A stretch of 64,000 bases of DNA from Tanypteryx hageni (Eukaryota > Arthropoda > Insecta > Odonata > Petaluridae). The stretch covers positions 58,597,338-58,661,337 of the forward strand of contig CM054118.1 in NCBI GenBank assembly GCA_028673005.1. The letters run 5' to 3'. Below are positions 22,111 to 34,100 of this stretch, one piece after another (positions within the stretch are counted from its first letter, which is position 1; each line of letters begins with the position of its first letter). Made by a program: the position numbers and the translations under genes. The notes beneath the pieces are model-generated. The model was not told where the DNA came from. It ran no database searches and saw nothing but the letters and a program-made list of their open reading frames with translations.

Positions 22111-24945
22111 GGTAAATTAGAAGTTTATTTAAACTTGAGGTTTCTACGATAAAAATTGTCTGTAAACAGGGGAGGAGAAAAGAATGATCCGCGGGTCGCG
22201 TTCCTGCCGGGAGATCATTTTATGCAGCCCATGTAACCAAATTGAAATCAAACCGTGAAATTTAACATGCAAAATTTCATACTTGTTACTTGATGTTAAC
22301 ACGGAAAAAACCTTTTTCAGTGATATTATGACAATGAAAAATGGTATAAAATATTTTCAGTGATAGGAATCCCCGCAGCCTCTCAAGCGGCTTCCGATTT
22401 GAACCCTAATGCGCTTGTAACGGCCCTCCTCGTAAAAAGTTCACCCTTTTCCACTCTGAACAAATTATTTGCTAATACGGTCCTCCTCGTAAAAGGTTTA
22501 CCCTTTCCTACTCTTAACAAATGATTTGCATAAATATGCATTTGATTATTTTTAACACTAAAAAAAGTAGAGAAATCTCATCACGCGCGAGGTGCTTTCA
22601 CGAAACCAAAAAGCTTTGTTGAAACACGCCACTTTATCGCACTGCAACACACCCGCATTGCATCAAGGGAATAAAACAAAGCGCCGTTTGTTGCTAAACT
22701 CTTTAACCGATTCGCGAAACGACATGCGGTTAAGCGAATGTCGTTCGGGTTACGGTTTTAAGGATCCTCTTTTTTTTTCGTTTTTGCAGTGAAGTACCGC
22801 GATAGCTCGGCGCGATGAGCTTCGCGGAATTATCACCTATGAAAAGAGCCCTCTTTGCGTGTAAAACTCTCGGAAATAGTTCATGATTCGTACGAAAAAG
22901 GGATTCCCTCCTCTCCCCTCTTGTTGAAGGTCGCTCTCGTGATCCGCGAGAAGAGTTACGACCCTAATAACTCGGCCAGAAAGAAAATAATGAGTAACGA
23001 GGAGGAACATGCGAGCATCGCCCTTGTAGGTGGGCATTGTCGTAATTACGGCGCCGTTTATATTTACTGATAATGGTGAAATTGTTCAAAACCGTGGCAG
23101 TGGCCACGTTTTCATTAGTATCTCAAACGCTGTCGCGTTTTCGCCATGTTTTTTGGGGCGATTGTTAAAATTACGCTTAAATGCAATCGTGCTTGGGTTT
23201 CGATCGCTTGAAAATTCAAGTGCATATGTTGTGCAGTTACCTCGCGGGTTATCTGCTGTTTCGAATAGGAGATTAAAAAATGGAAATGGTTATGAGAAGT
23301 GTTCTTGCTCTCATCGACGGAGACTCGGTGGAGCATTAGATATTGCGATTTTCCCAGAAGATCTAAATATACGGCGGATTATATATCATAAATTTTGTTG
23401 CTTAGTTACATAATTATATTTAAAATTAATTAAAGCTTCAGAATACTTATGCCTTCAAAAAATTGAACATATTTAATGTATAATTCCATTTTTATCGAAA
23501 TAAAATTAATTAATTAATAATAAACAAAATAAAAATTCTTAGACACATAAAGTTCATTAAATTCAACACTAATTCGTTAACAAATTAAATAAAACTAGGT
23601 AAATTTTCACTTTATGCACGCGTACGTCGTATGTAACAAGCGGAATGAGGACTAAATGGACAAACTCTTTCATGCTATTTTTCCAGTTATCGATCTCTGT
23701 TCTGACAAGTACAATAAGTAAGAATAATAAATCTATTTCTGTCACGTATCCATTTCAGATGATAATGAATAGTTTCTTTGCAATTGAATCGAATTATTGT
23801 CACTCCGATGGCCATAAAAATTAGATGCGCACTACGGCTAAAAGGCAGCCGTCCTCACCGTAGGCTATAAAAACTCTGGATAATTTCACCGAATTCCATT
23901 TTCTGTCATATAGTACGGTATGGTATGGTGTAGTATAGTATCCGTGCAAATTTTTCATGACCGTCCGAGTTTTTGCCATTTGTTATTTACAATTTGATTT
24001 AAGGTGAGGTTAAAATAATGCGTCCTTTATGCAATGTTTCAACTTTATCGAAGACAGAAAAAAAGACCGTGCGAACCATGCCAGGAAGACCCTTCTATGA
24101 GCGCGGACAGACAAACATTTGTCTCTTCTCCTGTAATAGATCGATTACCATGACCATTCAAGAGAAATGATGTTTTTCTTTCGCCGTCGCTCTTCTAGCT
24201 TAAAAAAAAAACATTCCGTTCGATTTTTTTTAAGAGTCAGTTCGTCGACCTTCCCAAACAAAAGAGGATTCTCCCGGGCCATGATTTACGGCTAACTTCC
24301 TGCTTCGTATCCAAACCCTTTTTTTCCCCCCTTTGAATATCCCTAAATAAATCAGACATTACTCATTCCCTCCCATCATTCCCTTTTACTGCTCGCTGCG
24401 CGACTCTAGAAAGATAAAAAAAAATGACTACGTATATGCGAAGGAGCCCTGTCCTCCTTTCCGAAAAAGAAGAGAATGGAGCTATTTTTTTATTATTATT
24501 TTGATGACAACTCGGACGATCAATTCGAGAGTCGGGAGCTACGCGTGTTCTACGTGAGTTTTAACGCGCCTTTTGCATCTCGGGATTTATGGCCCGGGGA
24601 AAGAAGAAAATTCCGCGGGGAAGGAGAAGAGGGAATTCCAGTTGCCGTACGATGAATATCAAAAACTTAATCATGCGAAGGGAATCTTCATACTATCCAT
24701 AGTTTGACGTGGTGAGAGTTAAGGAACAAGAGGAGCGTAAAGACGCAAGAGCGCGCTTCAAAACTTCACTACACTTTTATGATGTACGTATACTAGAGCG
24801 TGGAAGCCGGTCTCTCTCCACCTATTGATTTTATATTCATCTTTATGTAAAAAAAGTTGCTCGAGTAAAGTGTACCGCATCGAAAATTATATTAATTATA
24901 AAAAACCAAGTATAGAGCTACAAAAAGGAATTAATAGTCGAGATA

Positions 24946-24949
<4 letters not shown>
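22108..24949. other. No gene recognised; degenerate pentamer patch
   Basis: Mixed DNA. Overlapping frames of 66-127 codons at 22590-23413 show no domain. A short patch at 23912-23941 (GTACGGTATGGTATGGTGTAG) is a degenerate relative of the TATAG-type pentamers near 57.9 kb. Nothing else can be supported. Confidence 0.5.

Positions 24950-25023
<74 letters not shown>
24950..25023. repeat. (TA)n microsatellite, left of the mariner element
   Basis: About 37 TA units ending at the left inverted repeat of the mariner copy. Open frames through it give Ile-Tyr repeats only. Confidence 0.97.
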
Positions 25024-25024
<1 letters not shown>

Positions 25025-25026
<2 letters not shown>

Positions 25027-26290
25027 GGTGTCACAATTATGTATAAACGCATTAAATAGTCATATTTTGAATTTGTAAATTTTAAAGCTAAAATAAACAA
25101 TTAACTTTTCAGTATGTGGCAGATTTACCCATCGATACGGAGTAAAATCAATTAACATTTGAAGAAAGGAAGCCCATTCTAAAATGGTACTGGAAGTATG
25201 AAGACGTTAAAGAGATTCTGCGGGTATGGGAATGTTAATATGGGACAAAAGTGCCAATGATAAATTTGAGGAGCATGGAACTGTTCACAACATTAATAAG
25301 GAAAGCTGTGGGAGGAAAAGGACATCAAGAAGTGCCGAAAACATCAAAGCCATTAGAGGTGCATACGAGCAGTCACCAAAGGAGTCAACAAGGCAGTGTT
25401 CCCGAGAACTGCGTCTGAGTCAATTGAGTGTTATGAGAATCTTAAAGGACATAAAGTTCAAACCTTTCATACCTCGGCTATTACACGAGACTCGGGAAGA
25501 TGATCCTGATCGATGAATACAATTTTGCGAGTGGTACTGTCAGAAGAACGGTGAATTTGGTGATTTTGAGGATGTAATCGTACGGTCAGACGAAGCCACG
25601 TTCAAATTAAATGGTCATTTGAATTGTTATAACTGTGTTTACTGGGCCAGTGACAACCCACACTTCACTTTACAGAAAGATATTAACCTGCCAGGGATTA
25701 ATGTGTGGATGGTACTCTTGTCTCGCGGGGTAATCGGACCGCACTGATTCAATGATACTGTTACTGGACAGAATTATATTGAATTGTTAATGAATGATGC
25801 AGTTCCCGCAAAAGAAATATGTCTCCGTATACATTGGTGTATTTTCAACAGGATGGGGCACCTCCACACTTTCTCTCTGAAGTCCTTGCCTAACTGGATA
25901 CTGAATTTCCCGAACGGTGGATAGGTCGCAGGGGGAATGCTTTTTAATACCTCCCAAGGTCTCCAGATCTCACTCCCCTAGACTTTTTTGCATGGAGATA
26001 CCTGAAAGATAAAATGTATACCCATAAACCACAAGCATTACAGGATTTGTGGGCGATGTTACAACAGGAAGTAGGCAAAATTACAGCTGAAATGTACACC
26101 ACCGTATGTCGGGCTGTTGAGAAATGATTCCGTTCATATATGCGTGCTTGTGGCGGACATTTTGAACATCTTAAGTAACTTCTGTAATGAATCACATTTC
26201 TATATATTAAATGTATTTGAAACATTTTTACTGAATAAAATTTCTGAGATACAGAATATCCAAGTGTTTATACATAATTTTGAATCACTC

Positions 26291-26291
<1 letters not shown>
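25025..26291 (+). mobile_element. Tc1/mariner-superfamily transposon, defective, with TIRs
   Basis: Left end 25025-25050 (AGGGTGTCACAATTATGTAT...) and right end 26264-26291, whose reverse complement is AGAGTGATTCAAAATTATGTAT..., share AATTATGTATAAAC followed by (G/A)C, and an AG-GTG start: terminal inverted repeats of about 27 bp with differences. The element is bounded by TA on both sides, as expected for TA-targeting Tc1/mariner elements, and here lies in longer (TA)n tracts. Its length of ~1.27 kb is normal for the superfamily. The transposase it carries is broken. Confidence 0.88.
25160..26200 (+). pseudogene. mariner/Tc-type transposase pseudogene
   Basis: Read across frames it shows the layout of a DDE transposase: an N-terminal helix-turn-helix block around 25160-25490 (FEEHGTVHN, GRKRTSRSAENI, SRELRLSQLSVMRILK), then RSDEATFKLNGH near 25585 with a candidate first catalytic Asp, FQQDGAPPHF near 25845 with the second Asp, and PRSPDLTPLDFFAWRYLKDK near 25960-26010. 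Defects include a stop directly after DDPDR (TGA at 25514-25516), an in-frame stop near 25745, further stops near 25889 and 25946, and a frameshift before 25230. It cannot make transposase. Similar proteins are often labelled Tc3-like or mariner-like; the exact clade needs a tree. Confidence 0.85.

Positions 26292-26293
<2 letters not shown>

Positions 26294-26346
<53 letters not shown>
26294..26346. repeat. (TA)n(TG)n microsatellite, right of the mariner element
   Basis: TA units from 26294 to 26330, then TG units. It directly abuts the right terminal inverted repeat. Confidence 0.95.
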
Positions 26347-26347
<1 letters not shown>

Positions 26348-26349
26348 AT

Positions 26350-27346
26350 ATGCGTGTATGTGTGTCTATAATAAATAGTTACTTCTTACGGAGGATATAT
26401 TTATGATATAAAATCTAAGGTACTTTTAGATATTCCACAGAGCTGAAATTTGGAGAGAACCTTGGTGTTGGTCCAAAACCATAAGAAAAAAATCGAAAAT
26501 TCCAAAATTATATATATATAATTAATTAATGATGAAAAACCTCGTTTTTACATAAAGGGGTTCATAATAGCTCCCTCGATGAATTTTTTAGTCTAGAAAA
26601 AATCTGGTTTGTACCAAATGAAAATTAAGCAATGTGAAGTTCAGATTTGTTTCGCATCTATGTAAAAAGGTAATATACTTAAGAGCTCATTCAGATTCAC
26701 CTATGTAAGTGTTAAATGTATCTACGATACGTTACGGTAGTTGTACCTTGAAGTTCTCTAGTTTAACCGATGACGAGCATAATCGAGTTTCATAAACGCC
26801 GTTTTATTATTTCGGAGAGAGGGACGTAAACATTGTCACTCATAAGACGCATACGATAGTGTCTCGTTCTTGCCTATCTTCCACACCTAAATGTCTCAGG
26901 CATTTATCCTATGTGTGTCCTCTCGTCGTTTCATCCATCCATTTTCTCATAACCTCCTCTTTCCTATCACTTTGGTTAGTATCTCAACGGTATTCGCTTC
27001 CAAATGTCTTCTACATAGTTCGCCATCTCGTAAAATTTCTTGCAAGCGATGCAGTCATGGAATGTTTCTTTTTTCGGTTGTCTGTCATAACCTTCTGATG
27101 ATGATATCCACGCACTGAAGTGTGATTTGGCCGATATGAGAAAAATGATATATTTTGACGATTTTTTCTGTTTGGAATTTGAGGCTTGGTTGGAATTTGG
27201 TTCATCCTAAAATAAGAGGTACCCTTCGGCGCTTTAATGAGATATTTATATTTTAATCTCTATTCGTAATTATACCATAACATATTTACACTATTCCTAA
27301 AAATGATAGCTTTATGCCTTGTTCAGAATTCTTTCAAAGGCCTTGT
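26350..27346. other. No gene recognised
   Basis: AT-rich. Contains CACAGAGCTGAAATTT near 26437, a motif that also recurs inside the Helitron-like copies (for example near 20700), suggesting a worn transposon fragment. Overlapping frames at 26859-27205 show no domain. Confidence 0.45.
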
Positions 27347-28220
27347 TATGCGTTCTTTGCACGAAGTGAACGCATATAGGGGAGGTCGATTCCATCCGTC
27401 CATATGTCAAAACTCGGAAACCGCTGGAAGTATTATGATAAAATAGGTATTGGGGAGTTTTTCTAAAATTGGTCGACCGATTTCAATTTTGGTAAACATC
27501 GAGCAACAATGATGACCACTTTACATGAAAACCTACAACGTTCTTTTGTTTCAACTCGGAAACAGCTGGACGTATTTTGATGAAATTTGGTGTTAGGGAG
27601 TTTGGATAAAATTGGTCGACCGATTCCAACTTTGGTTAAAATCGGACAAAAATTATGACCACTTTAAATGACCTAAAATATTTGACAATGTTACATTGTT
27701 TCAACTCGGAAACCGCTTGATGTATTTTGATGAAATATAGTATTGGAGAGTTTTACTAAAATAGGTCCACTAATTCCAATTTTGATTAAAATCGGACAAC
27801 AATTACGACCACTTTATATGAATACCTACATGTAGTTTACAATGTTCATTCCAACTTGGGAACCGCTTGACGTATTTTAATAAAACTTCGTAGTGGGGAG
27901 TTTTGCTAAAATTGGTTGAGCGATTACAATTCTGGTTAAAATCGGGCCACAATTACGACCACTTTACATGACCTGCATGTAGTTTACAATGTTCCTTTGT
28001 TTCAACTCGAGAACCGCTTGATATATTGTGATGAAATTTGTTATTGGGTAGTTTTGTTAAAATTAATTGACCGATTCCAATTTTGTTTAAAATCGGACAA
28101 TAATTACGACTACTTCACATGAAGATCTACATGTATTTTACAACGTATCTCGCTTGCTTCTCATTAAATTTTCATCTAAGTGATAAATATTGAGAACATT
28201 ATGAAATCTCAAAGAACGCA
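27347..28220. mobile_element. Palindrome-ended element carrying a ~150-bp tandem array
   Basis: The left end is itself a palindrome: TATGCGTTC (27347-27355) and GAACGCATA (27368-27376). The right end has CAAAGAACGCA (28210-28220), the reverse complement of TGCGTTCTTTG at 27349-27359, so the block is bounded by inverted 11-mers about 0.87 kb apart. Between them lie five diverged tandem units (listed separately). No ORF. The architecture resembles a non-autonomous DNA transposon with internal minisatellite, but no target-site duplication was established and the class is undetermined. Confidence 0.5.
27385..28150. repeat. Five diverged ~150-bp tandem repeat units
   Basis: Each unit begins with a version of TCAACTCGGAAACCGCTTGA, continues with GTATTTTGATGAAATTTGG, GGGGAGTTTT, AATTGGTCGACCGATTCCAA, AAAATCGGACAACAATTACG, and ends with ACCACTTTACATGA. 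Unit starts are near 27407, 27551, 27701, 27851 and 28002, giving periods of 144, 150, 150 and 151. Units differ by substitutions and small indels, so the array is old. Confidence 0.92.
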
Positions 28221-29090
28221 TTCGGAAAATCTGCGTACACCTTTCCAATCTTGTTGTTTTTCACACAGTATACACTGAAGGTATATATTGAAATATGCTA
28301 GGTAATCCAATTATACAGAGAATCTATTAAAGACTAACTTATAGTTCAATTCTTTCCTAAATTGTTTATGTGGCACTTTACGAGTACTAATAATAATGAA
28401 AGTCAAATGCATTCTTTGTTATGATATCCTATCTCTTGAAAATTAATATTTTACCATTTATGCTCGGTTTAATGGTATGATTCATTTTTTAATAACTATC
28501 ATATGCAAAAAATAAAATTTTTAAGAAAAATACTTTGGAACAATACCGTGTTTGGAGTTAACGTTCTATGTTGCTTCATTATTTACTTTGATAACCAAAA
28601 CTTGTTTGTTGTTGTTTTACACCCAATATCAAAATATCTTACGATAGACAATGAAAACATGTTTGTTTTAAAAACTCACCCTGTTAGTTCGTACTTTTCC
28701 TCATCAAATTAAGATTCTCACATAACGACTCACGTTATTCTATTTCTTGTTTCAGTCGCATGAGAACTTTTAAGGAGAATTTAATGATAATTTCGTAGTA
28801 TGACATAAATGAATCTCCGTTCCGTTCCCACGGTCGAAGAAGGGGTGCGGTGGTGTCGGCTGGCAAGTTGTGTGATAACCCTATGTAGCAGTCATTGAAG
28901 GAGAAATTCTGAGAATTGGCGATTGGTGCAACAGGGTGGAGGCGTATGAAATGGACGCCATTCCAGTTGCCGTTCATTCTTATGTTTATAGAATTGAGGG
29001 TGAGGCAAACGTAAAATGCGGAGTATAAGGTGCAAGAATGTGATGAGGCAGATGAAGTTACGGGCGGTGAAGTTGCTTCTGGGGGTGGTG
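28221..29090. other. No gene recognised
   Basis: AT-rich DNA to about 28740, then a more balanced segment. Short frames (69-80 codons) without domains. Confidence 0.5.
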
Positions 29091-29118
29091 GGGTAGGTCA
29101 GCTGTTCCCAATATTTTT

Positions 29119-29215
29119 CACTTCGCGAACCTCTTGAGCTAACCTATTTCTCATCGCGAACCCCTTGGATTAACCTTTTATCCTCGCGAACCCTTCGAGT
29201 TGCAACAGTTTTGGC
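29119..29215. repeat. Subterminal direct repeats of the hAT-type element
   Basis: Three imperfect direct repeats (~30-32 bp) starting with TTCGCGAACCTCTTGAG, TCGCGAACCCCTTGGATTAA and TCGCGAACCCTTCGAG. Tandem subterminal motifs of this kind commonly serve as transposase-binding sites in hAT elements; that role here is inferred. Confidence 0.6.
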
Positions 29216-29519
29216 GGCAAGCCCCTTATAATGGAGAGTGAATTTTCCAAAAACAAATCTTTTTGAACGTGTTTAATTCACGAAAAATAAAAAAGTTTAT
29301 GTAGCACGTAGTATGTAAAAGTTTACAATAAAATCAGATTCTTTGATATTGTCATCAGTTTCTGGTTAGCACCCTGTAAAATTCAAATATAATACTTGAA
29401 ACATAAGAAAAATCCTTATATAATAATTCTCAAGTATCCGTCTGTCTGTCCCGGTATTTTTGGACATTTCCCAATGGAATTAAGAGCTGAAACCTTCACA
29501 ATCGTTAAATCCACTTAAA

Positions 29520-29600
29520 GTGGTCTCTGGAAAGATCAAACATCCCGGAAAAAGTCTCGGATTCGACTCCGGGAGACAATTATATTTTCCCATAAGTTTA
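29520..29600 (+). mobile_element. Possible tRNA-like (SINE) remnant
   Basis: GGATTCGACTCCGGGAGAC near 29566-29577 resembles a B box and acceptor arm, and GTCTCT about 45 bases upstream could pair with GGAGAC. It does not give a regular tRNA, so a decayed SINE head is the most that can be suggested. Confidence 0.25.
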
Positions 29601-30131
29601 CACGGGATTTTCGATTTTTCAAGGTGCAGGGTTCATTTCTTTCATTCATTAAAATTTGTAAATATGAACCGAATATCTCCATTTTTACTTTATTCGACGG
29701 CTAAAACTATAAAATACCATATTCTTGCAATGTTTAGATGTTACACGGAAGAATTTGTCAGAAACACGCATTTATTTTCGAAATTTTATGGCTTTTTTGT
29801 ACTATTTCCGGTTGTTGCCAAGGCGAACCTCATTGTTGCCTCCGATAAATTAGCGTCTAATAAGCCTTCAAATAGACAAAAGAATTGTTTTATTCGCTTC
29901 GCGCATTGTCAAACTTAATAGATTGCAACATTAATAATTGAATAATATTATTATTCATTAAACATACGAAGAGGAAGAATAACGGAGCCAAAGAGTAGCA
30001 AATCAAGTCGTACGTATATTGATGCCAGAATGTAATAAATTTCAAGCGCTTCATTTTTTGGGCGAATTCAAATGATTCTCAAGAATTTATTAATTAATCA
30101 AACAATTACTATATATACATATATATATTTG

Positions 30132-30690
30132 TACATCTACATCTACATCTACAGTTTACCCTGCAAGCCACCGCAAGGGTGTGTGGCAGGGGGTGTATTA
30201 ACACCAAGGGGAAAACTCCAAAATTAGGCCTTGGTTTACGCCCCTACGCGAGGTTACTTTTGATCGCAAGTTTTATTCTGCTCAGCTATCGTTCTAGGGA
30301 AAAATGAGCCTTTGTATCTCTCTGTCCTACAGGCTATCTCTCTTATTTTACGAGGATGGTCCATTCTACCGATATAGGTGGGAGTTCTTATTATTTCTTT
30401 GACGTCGCTGGAGAAAGTACTCGTTCTAAATCTTTCAAGAAGTTTTAACCTAGCACGTGATCGACGCTCAGCTAGTGATTCCCATCCTAAGTCCTGTATC
30501 AAGCCTGTAACGCTTATATTTCTATCATAACAATTTTTGACGAATCTAGCAGCTTTTCGCTGCACTTTCTCTAACTTGGTGATTAAACCTTTCTCGTACG
30601 GATCCCATATGCTCGACGCATACTCTAGCAGCGGTCTAACTAAAGAAAAGTAACATGTCTCTTTGACTTTTTCTTCGCTTTGTATATGTG
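30132..30690 (-). mobile_element. 5'-truncated jockey/CR1/L2-type LINE, nested in the hAT-type element
   Basis: Minus-strand element with a coding 3' portion, a ~100-bp 3' UTR (TGCAAGCCACCGCAAGGGTG on the plus strand), and a tail of tandem GATGTA units (plus-strand TACATC at 30132-30152). The 5' edge coincides with a (TG)n run at 30686-30700, beyond which the frame is not LINE sequence. It lies inside the hAT-type element and is therefore a later insertion. Clade assignment rests on the C-terminal protein motif only. Confidence 0.72.
30254..30690 (-). pseudogene. LINE reverse-transcriptase C-terminal fragment
   Basis: The minus-strand frame reads CYFSLVRPLLEYASSIWDP, KLEKVQRKAARFVKN, LIQDLGWESLAERRSRARL and LLERFRTS, the conserved block that follows the reverse transcriptase in jockey, CR1 and L2 clade ORF2 proteins. 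The catalytic YADD part is absent. The open frame extends to 30772 only because it runs through a CA repeat and hAT-type sequence. Non-functional. Confidence 0.85.
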
Positions 30691-30884
30691 TGTGTGTGTG
30701 TTTTTGAACCAAATTTTTTTCTCGCGAACTTCTCAGATTTATTTCGCGAATGCCTATGGGTACGCGAGCCACCGGTAGGGAAACACTCGGGTAGGCGATG
30801 TTGGTGGAGGGGCTAGAGAAAGAAGATGGGGGTAGGTGGATTGGGCGAGATTTCCCACGTCACCACTTCTTTGACCAGCTAAGC

Positions 30885-31195
30885 CAGTGGTGCCCAACCT
30901 TTTTACGTGGCGGTCTGCATCGGTGGTTGCGAATCCTTCTGCGGGCTGCATTGGAACTTGCCAATTTTTAAGCGGGCCGGATTACATTTTAAATTGGAAG
31001 TTATCTGTATATTCTGAGGAAGCATATAAGTGAACATCAATTCTAAATAAGGTTTTTATGGTTAAGATTTCAATATTAAAAGTTTCATTATCCAAATTTT
31101 CATAGAAATATATCAATTTGTGGGTTAAATTTTTTGGATTGCTTTTCATTATAGCTTCGCGGGACGCACAAAAACCCTTGGCGGGGGCACCACTG
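30885..31195. mobile_element. hAT-type MITE (~0.31 kb)
   Basis: Left end CAGTGGTGCCCAACCTTTTT and right end whose reverse complement is CAGTGGTGCCCCCGCC share the first 11 bases. Subterminal GCGGGCTGCATTGG and GCGGGCCGGATTACA are characteristic of hAT elements. The flanks (AGCTAAGC and AATTGAGT) do not form a clear duplication. Too short for a transposase. Confidence 0.72.
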
Positions 31196-34100
31196 AATTG
31201 AGTTATCAAGCCAGATTTTGGTTTTGATTAAAAATACGATTAAAGGGAGCGAGTGATTATCTAAAATGGCAACATCCCGTTCCTAAACCATCTCAGTAGC
31301 GCTTCTTCCACATTTGTTCCTTTTCCTTTCCTTTATCGAATAACATTTTCGTATGTATCGACACTCAATTCGTAAAATGACATTATTTTTAGAGAGACTG
31401 CTAAACATCTGTTTCTTATCGCCACTCTCTTGTTTTACCGCTCTTGGGCAGAGAATCCTAATAACTTAAATGATTTAGGTTTTTATGCGGACTTTAATCT
31501 TTCCGTTTTTGTGACTGTCTTATTTGAAAAGTTGGGGCAGTTCAGGGTACTCCAAAGCTGTCGCTGGAAGCTGTGACCTGAATACCTGAATACTCGAAGG
31601 CTTTTACGGAACCTGTGCGTCTAGCGGTGTCAAAAAGATGTCGACACGATGTTTTGGAAAAGATTATGGGGATTGTCTCGTATTTTACAATTTCTCGCTC
31701 TCGACCGAGCCAAAGGTCAGATGAAATTACGTTTCTAACAAATGGTGGTCACGATCATATTCTGCGGAAAAAATTGCATGTTTTGAACTAAACACTAACC
31801 TCGCGATTCGAGGTGTGTCGCATAGCCAGAATTACAATGAACCGGAATTAAAAAATAAATAAATTGAAAAGTCGTTGTGCACTTAGCACCCGCATAACTG
31901 CGGAATTTACCTAATAAAAGTGTAAACACTTAGTACACTATTATTGATCTTCTAAACTTTATACGACGATGTTAAATTACACTTTCCTTTGAGCTTTTTA
32001 TTTTCTCATCTTTGCGTACTATTAGCACGTGTGAATAGGAATGTAGTTTAATAAAACCCGTAGTTTGAGGCGTTATTTTGTCGAATTTATCCATCATGGA
32101 GAATAAACAATTGAAATGCTTTGACAAGAATGAGAATACATCGTATTTACGTTACATCATAATTACGATGTATTCTCATTATTGTCACCTGATAATGCTA
32201 CTGTGTAGCGAGACCATGGTCGTAAATTACTACGAAATTAAAAATGTGGATAAAGTGCAAAGCATTTAAATTGTTTAGTTCAACCTAAATAGACTTGATT
32301 CCGGGGAATCCGGTTGATCGAGAATTTTACTCTAAATAGTTTTGAAATTCAGAAAACGGTTATGATAGGCTGCTGGAAAGGATGACCAGCGATAATATTG
32401 AGTGACACAAACACTGAAATTCAAATAAGGAGCGAGTAATTAAGCAATAAAAGACATGCACCATTCACATCTCTTTGAAAAAAGAACTCTTTGTTTTACT
32501 CTTTGACGGCCTCGGATGGGAATGTTTGATGAGGTGGCGAAGATCGTTATGGGAACACTAAAAAATGAAGGATGGAGAAAGTTGGCCGTTTAAGTGGGAA
32601 GTGGTTTTCTGACCGACTGACTTCGGAGAAGCTCTAAAACTTCATTTTAAAAAAATTATTCTTTTTTTTCTCCCCGCGAAAAGTTTTCCGATCTCTCTTT
32701 ACGTTGAATATTCCATTGCGAGGTTTTATCATTCGAATGGGAGGAGATAAAAAAGGGGAGCCGTTAATGCGATGTTTTTTCCTTGCGAAAAGCTCTTTCT
32801 TACTTCAAGTGCAGAGGAAATGGAGGGCGTTGCGCGTTCTATGCACTGCTTTTGGCAAAGGATTGCGTCAACTTCTCTTAAAATATCGCCTAAAAGTAGC
32901 CGCGGAATGATTGAGGATTTGATATAAGTTTTCTGATTGATACGATAAATATATGCATTAAGCTTGAGTCCTTGAGTATCGATGGAAAAAGTTGCTTGCT
33001 TGATAAGGTAGAAAACGGAGAATCGAATGTGGTATCCCGAACTTCCTTAAGAAATTTATAGAAAGAGTTTGCTCGAGCCATGATTAATTACGCGAATCAC
33101 AGACGCGAGAAGTTGTTCGTTAATAAGCGCGTAAACTGTATAGAAATTAAGTTTCAAATTGACGATCCTTATAAGTTTGTGTTATGTTCCTTGCTGATTC
33201 ACTTCTTGCTTACGCGCATATCTAAGAGGTAGCGATGAATAGCCGGATAGCAAAGGAGAATGGAAACCTGATGCTGGCTTTTAGTCTGCTCTTAACGAAG
33301 AGCACCAGTGGGACCAACGGCATTTCGTCCCTTCCGAAGGGCGGAACGCTGACTTATCGCGGCATCCTAAAACCACACAAACAACAGGACGGACGATCTT
33401 GGAAAAAAATACTAATTTCGCAGGATTCATGCCCGCTGCCCTTAGGAGCAGCAGGCGAGTAGTAGCCAGCGTGACCAATTGACGATCAAGATCCGGCTCA
33501 AGGTATAAAGGTCTAACTGGATCCCTTCGAAAGAAAAAATACTGTAAAATTCACAGAAAACATATTTAGATTTTGATTGCAGCAATAAATTAAATTTAAA
33601 ATTAATCGGATATTATCAATTAGTAAAGAAAATAATAAATATACATATATTTTCTTTAACTATATGGAACCATAGTTTGCCTGTGTAGTAGGGCTGGCCC
33701 TGCCAAATAATCAGGGTATGGATTTTTCGGGTTTTATCCGATTTTCACCAGATTTTTACCCTCCGATTGATTGTCTTTTTTAAAATTTTCGGGTAAAAAC
33801 CGAAATTATTAGTTTTCTTTAAAAACAAAATTTTTTAGATTTGGTCACATAATTTCTTTTCTGGCGCTAGTAGGCATCTCAGCACTTGAGTGCAGTCCGA
33901 GATGTTCGTGATTAGTTTGTTTATTCTCTTTGTTAATAATTTATTCATAAGCTTACTTTGTAACACAATCTTAATCTCCTTGGTTTGCTCGCGCCACGAA
34001 TAGTCAAGGACGCGCCTTAGTTAGTCGATGTTAGATCTTTGATAGGATAAGGAAAAAAAACCAAGTGTCTGTTAGTTGAAAACACTACGAAAGAAAAATT

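Larger units (their letters stand above)
29099..30788. mobile_element. hAT-type non-autonomous element with 8-bp target-site duplication
   Basis: The left terminus CAGCTGTTCCCAATATTTTT and the right terminus (reverse complement GAGTGTTTCCC) are each two changes from the common hAT end CAGTGGTTCCC. The flanks GGGTAGGT (29091-29098) and GGGTAGGC (30789-30796) match at 7 of 8 bases, the size expected of a hAT duplication. Subterminal CGCGAAC repeats occur on both sides (29124-29195 and 30722-30750). No transposase is visible. Much of its right half is a nested LINE fragment. Confidence 0.72.

Noticed and set aside
27385..28150. CRISPR-like array
   Set aside because: The repeats are contiguous ~150-bp tandem units without spacers, and the window is eukaryotic.
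29520..29918. 132-codon plus-strand frame inside the hAT-type element as a transposase
   Set aside because: No hAT transposase or zinc-finger motif is present; composition looks random.
30691..30772. N-terminal extension of the LINE fragment frame
   Set aside because: It runs through a CA repeat (His-Thr) and hAT-type sequence and is not reverse-transcriptase sequence.
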